Part shown: one piece after another, positions 63,601 to 64,000 of the stretch
Layout: every line of letters starts with the position of its first letter
Position numbering within the stretch: the stretch's first letter is position 1
Translations under genes and position numbers: made by a program
Assembly: GCF_011174705.1 (NCBI RefSeq)
Contig: NZ_JAANIJ010000001.1
Coordinates: 682,001 to 746,000, forward strand
Origin: Tessaracoccus coleopterorum
GTDB taxonomy: Bacteria; Actinomycetota; Actinomycetes; Propionibacteriales; Propionibacteriaceae
DNA length: 64,000 nt
Direction: 5' to 3'
The notes under the pieces: model-generated
The model's input: the letters and a program-made list of their open reading frames with translations, nothing else
What the model was told of the DNA's origin: nothing
Database searches by the model: none

Positions 63601-64000
63601 TGACCGCCCCTCCAGCCACGCGGGTGTCCCGTTGAGCGGCCTCGCGGGTGTCCCGTTGAGCATCGAGCCCCTCACCAAGAAGGACTACACGACCGATCAG
63701 GAGGTCCGTTGGTGCCCGGCTGCGGCGACTACTCGGTGCTCGCCACGTTCCAGTCGATGATCGCGACCCTGGGCATCCGGCGTGAGAACACCGTCATCGT
63801 CTCCGGCATCGGCTGCTCGTCCCGGTTCCCGTACTACGTGGATTCCTACGGTATGCACTCGATCCACGGCCGCGCCCCCGCCATCGCCACCGGCGTGGCG
63901 ATGACCCGTCCCGACCTCAACGTGTGGGTCGTCACGGGCGACGGCGACGCCCTGTCGATCGGCGGCAATCACCTGATGCACGCGCTGCGCCGCAACGTGA
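63600..64000 (+). CDS. korB: 2-oxoacid:ferredoxin oxidoreductase beta subunit (cut by window end)
   Basis: The thiamine-diphosphate subunit. After a base is restored near 63612 it reads MTAP, then a doubled AGVPLS segment, then [19 protein letters not shown] second break near 63715 leads into [60 protein letters not shown] and the ThDP/magnesium motif [20 protein letters not shown]. The rest lies beyond the window. Confidence 0.92.

Overview
This 64 kb window is high-GC chromosomal DNA of an actinobacterium (Actinomycetota). The gene order around tRNA-Thr, tRNA-Met, rpmG, a MaoC/Had pair, tRNA-Trp, secE, nusG, rplK-rplA, rplJ-rplL, rpoB-rpoC and rpsL-rpsG-fusA-tuf is the classic actinobacterial core block. 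An MptB-like mannosyltransferase and TAnnnT-type -10 boxes fit the same picture. A propionibacterial relative is plausible but is inference only; no 16S gene is present.

Layout. 1-11 kb: end of a GH2 beta-galactosidase, a NUDIX hydrolase, a cNMP/CBS/nucleotidyltransferase protein with a DEDDh exonuclease, a DEAD-type helicase, an ABC exporter and a glutathionyl-hydroquinone-reductase-like protein. 10.7-13.2 kb: a remnant of a tad pilus locus (prepilin peptidase plus the C-terminal half of TadC) abutting an unrecognised three-gene operon. 13.1-14.9 kb: an encapsulin nanocompartment with its DyP peroxidase cargo. 15-20.6 kb: malic enzyme, gltX, a DUF4112 protein and glnS. 20.7-34.8 kb: translation and transcription genes on the minus strand (tuf, fusA, rpsG, rpsL, rpoC, rpoB, rplL, rplJ with its L10 leader). 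34.9-40.6 kb: an interruption between rplJ and rplA, holding an amino-acid ABC importer, an AbiEi/DUF559-like nuclease gene flanked by hairpin repeats, an enoyl-CoA hydratase and pyroglutamyl peptidase. 40.6-43.5 kb: rplA, rplK, nusG, secE, tRNA-Trp. 43.6-58.4 kb: a methyltransferase, a heterodimeric ABC exporter, an M20 amidohydrolase, a cell-wall glucosaminidase, murB, two MaoC dehydratase subunits, rpmG, three tRNAs, deoD, YajQ, a GNAT enzyme, exonuclease III, MptB and a small NuoB-C-I cassette. 58.5-64 kb: a SWIM/SNF2 helicase and 2-oxoacid:ferredoxin oxidoreductase korAB, the latter cut by the window end.

Most long genes, including essential ones (rpoB, rpoC, fusA, tuf, gltX, glnS, murB, nusG, rplA), are broken by single-base frameshifts. 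Wherever I could compare with a conserved protein motif, the fault was a missing base in a run of about three to five G or C. These look like sequencing or assembly errors, not pseudogenes, so genes are annotated across them and approximate break points are given.

The most unusual feature is a family of hairpin-forming repeats. Clusters lie in opposite orientation on the two sides of the AbiEi/DUF559 gene, and a solitary copy at 3.1 kb carries compensatory changes in both stem arms. The arrangement resembles a REP/RAYT unit but with a different kind of nuclease.
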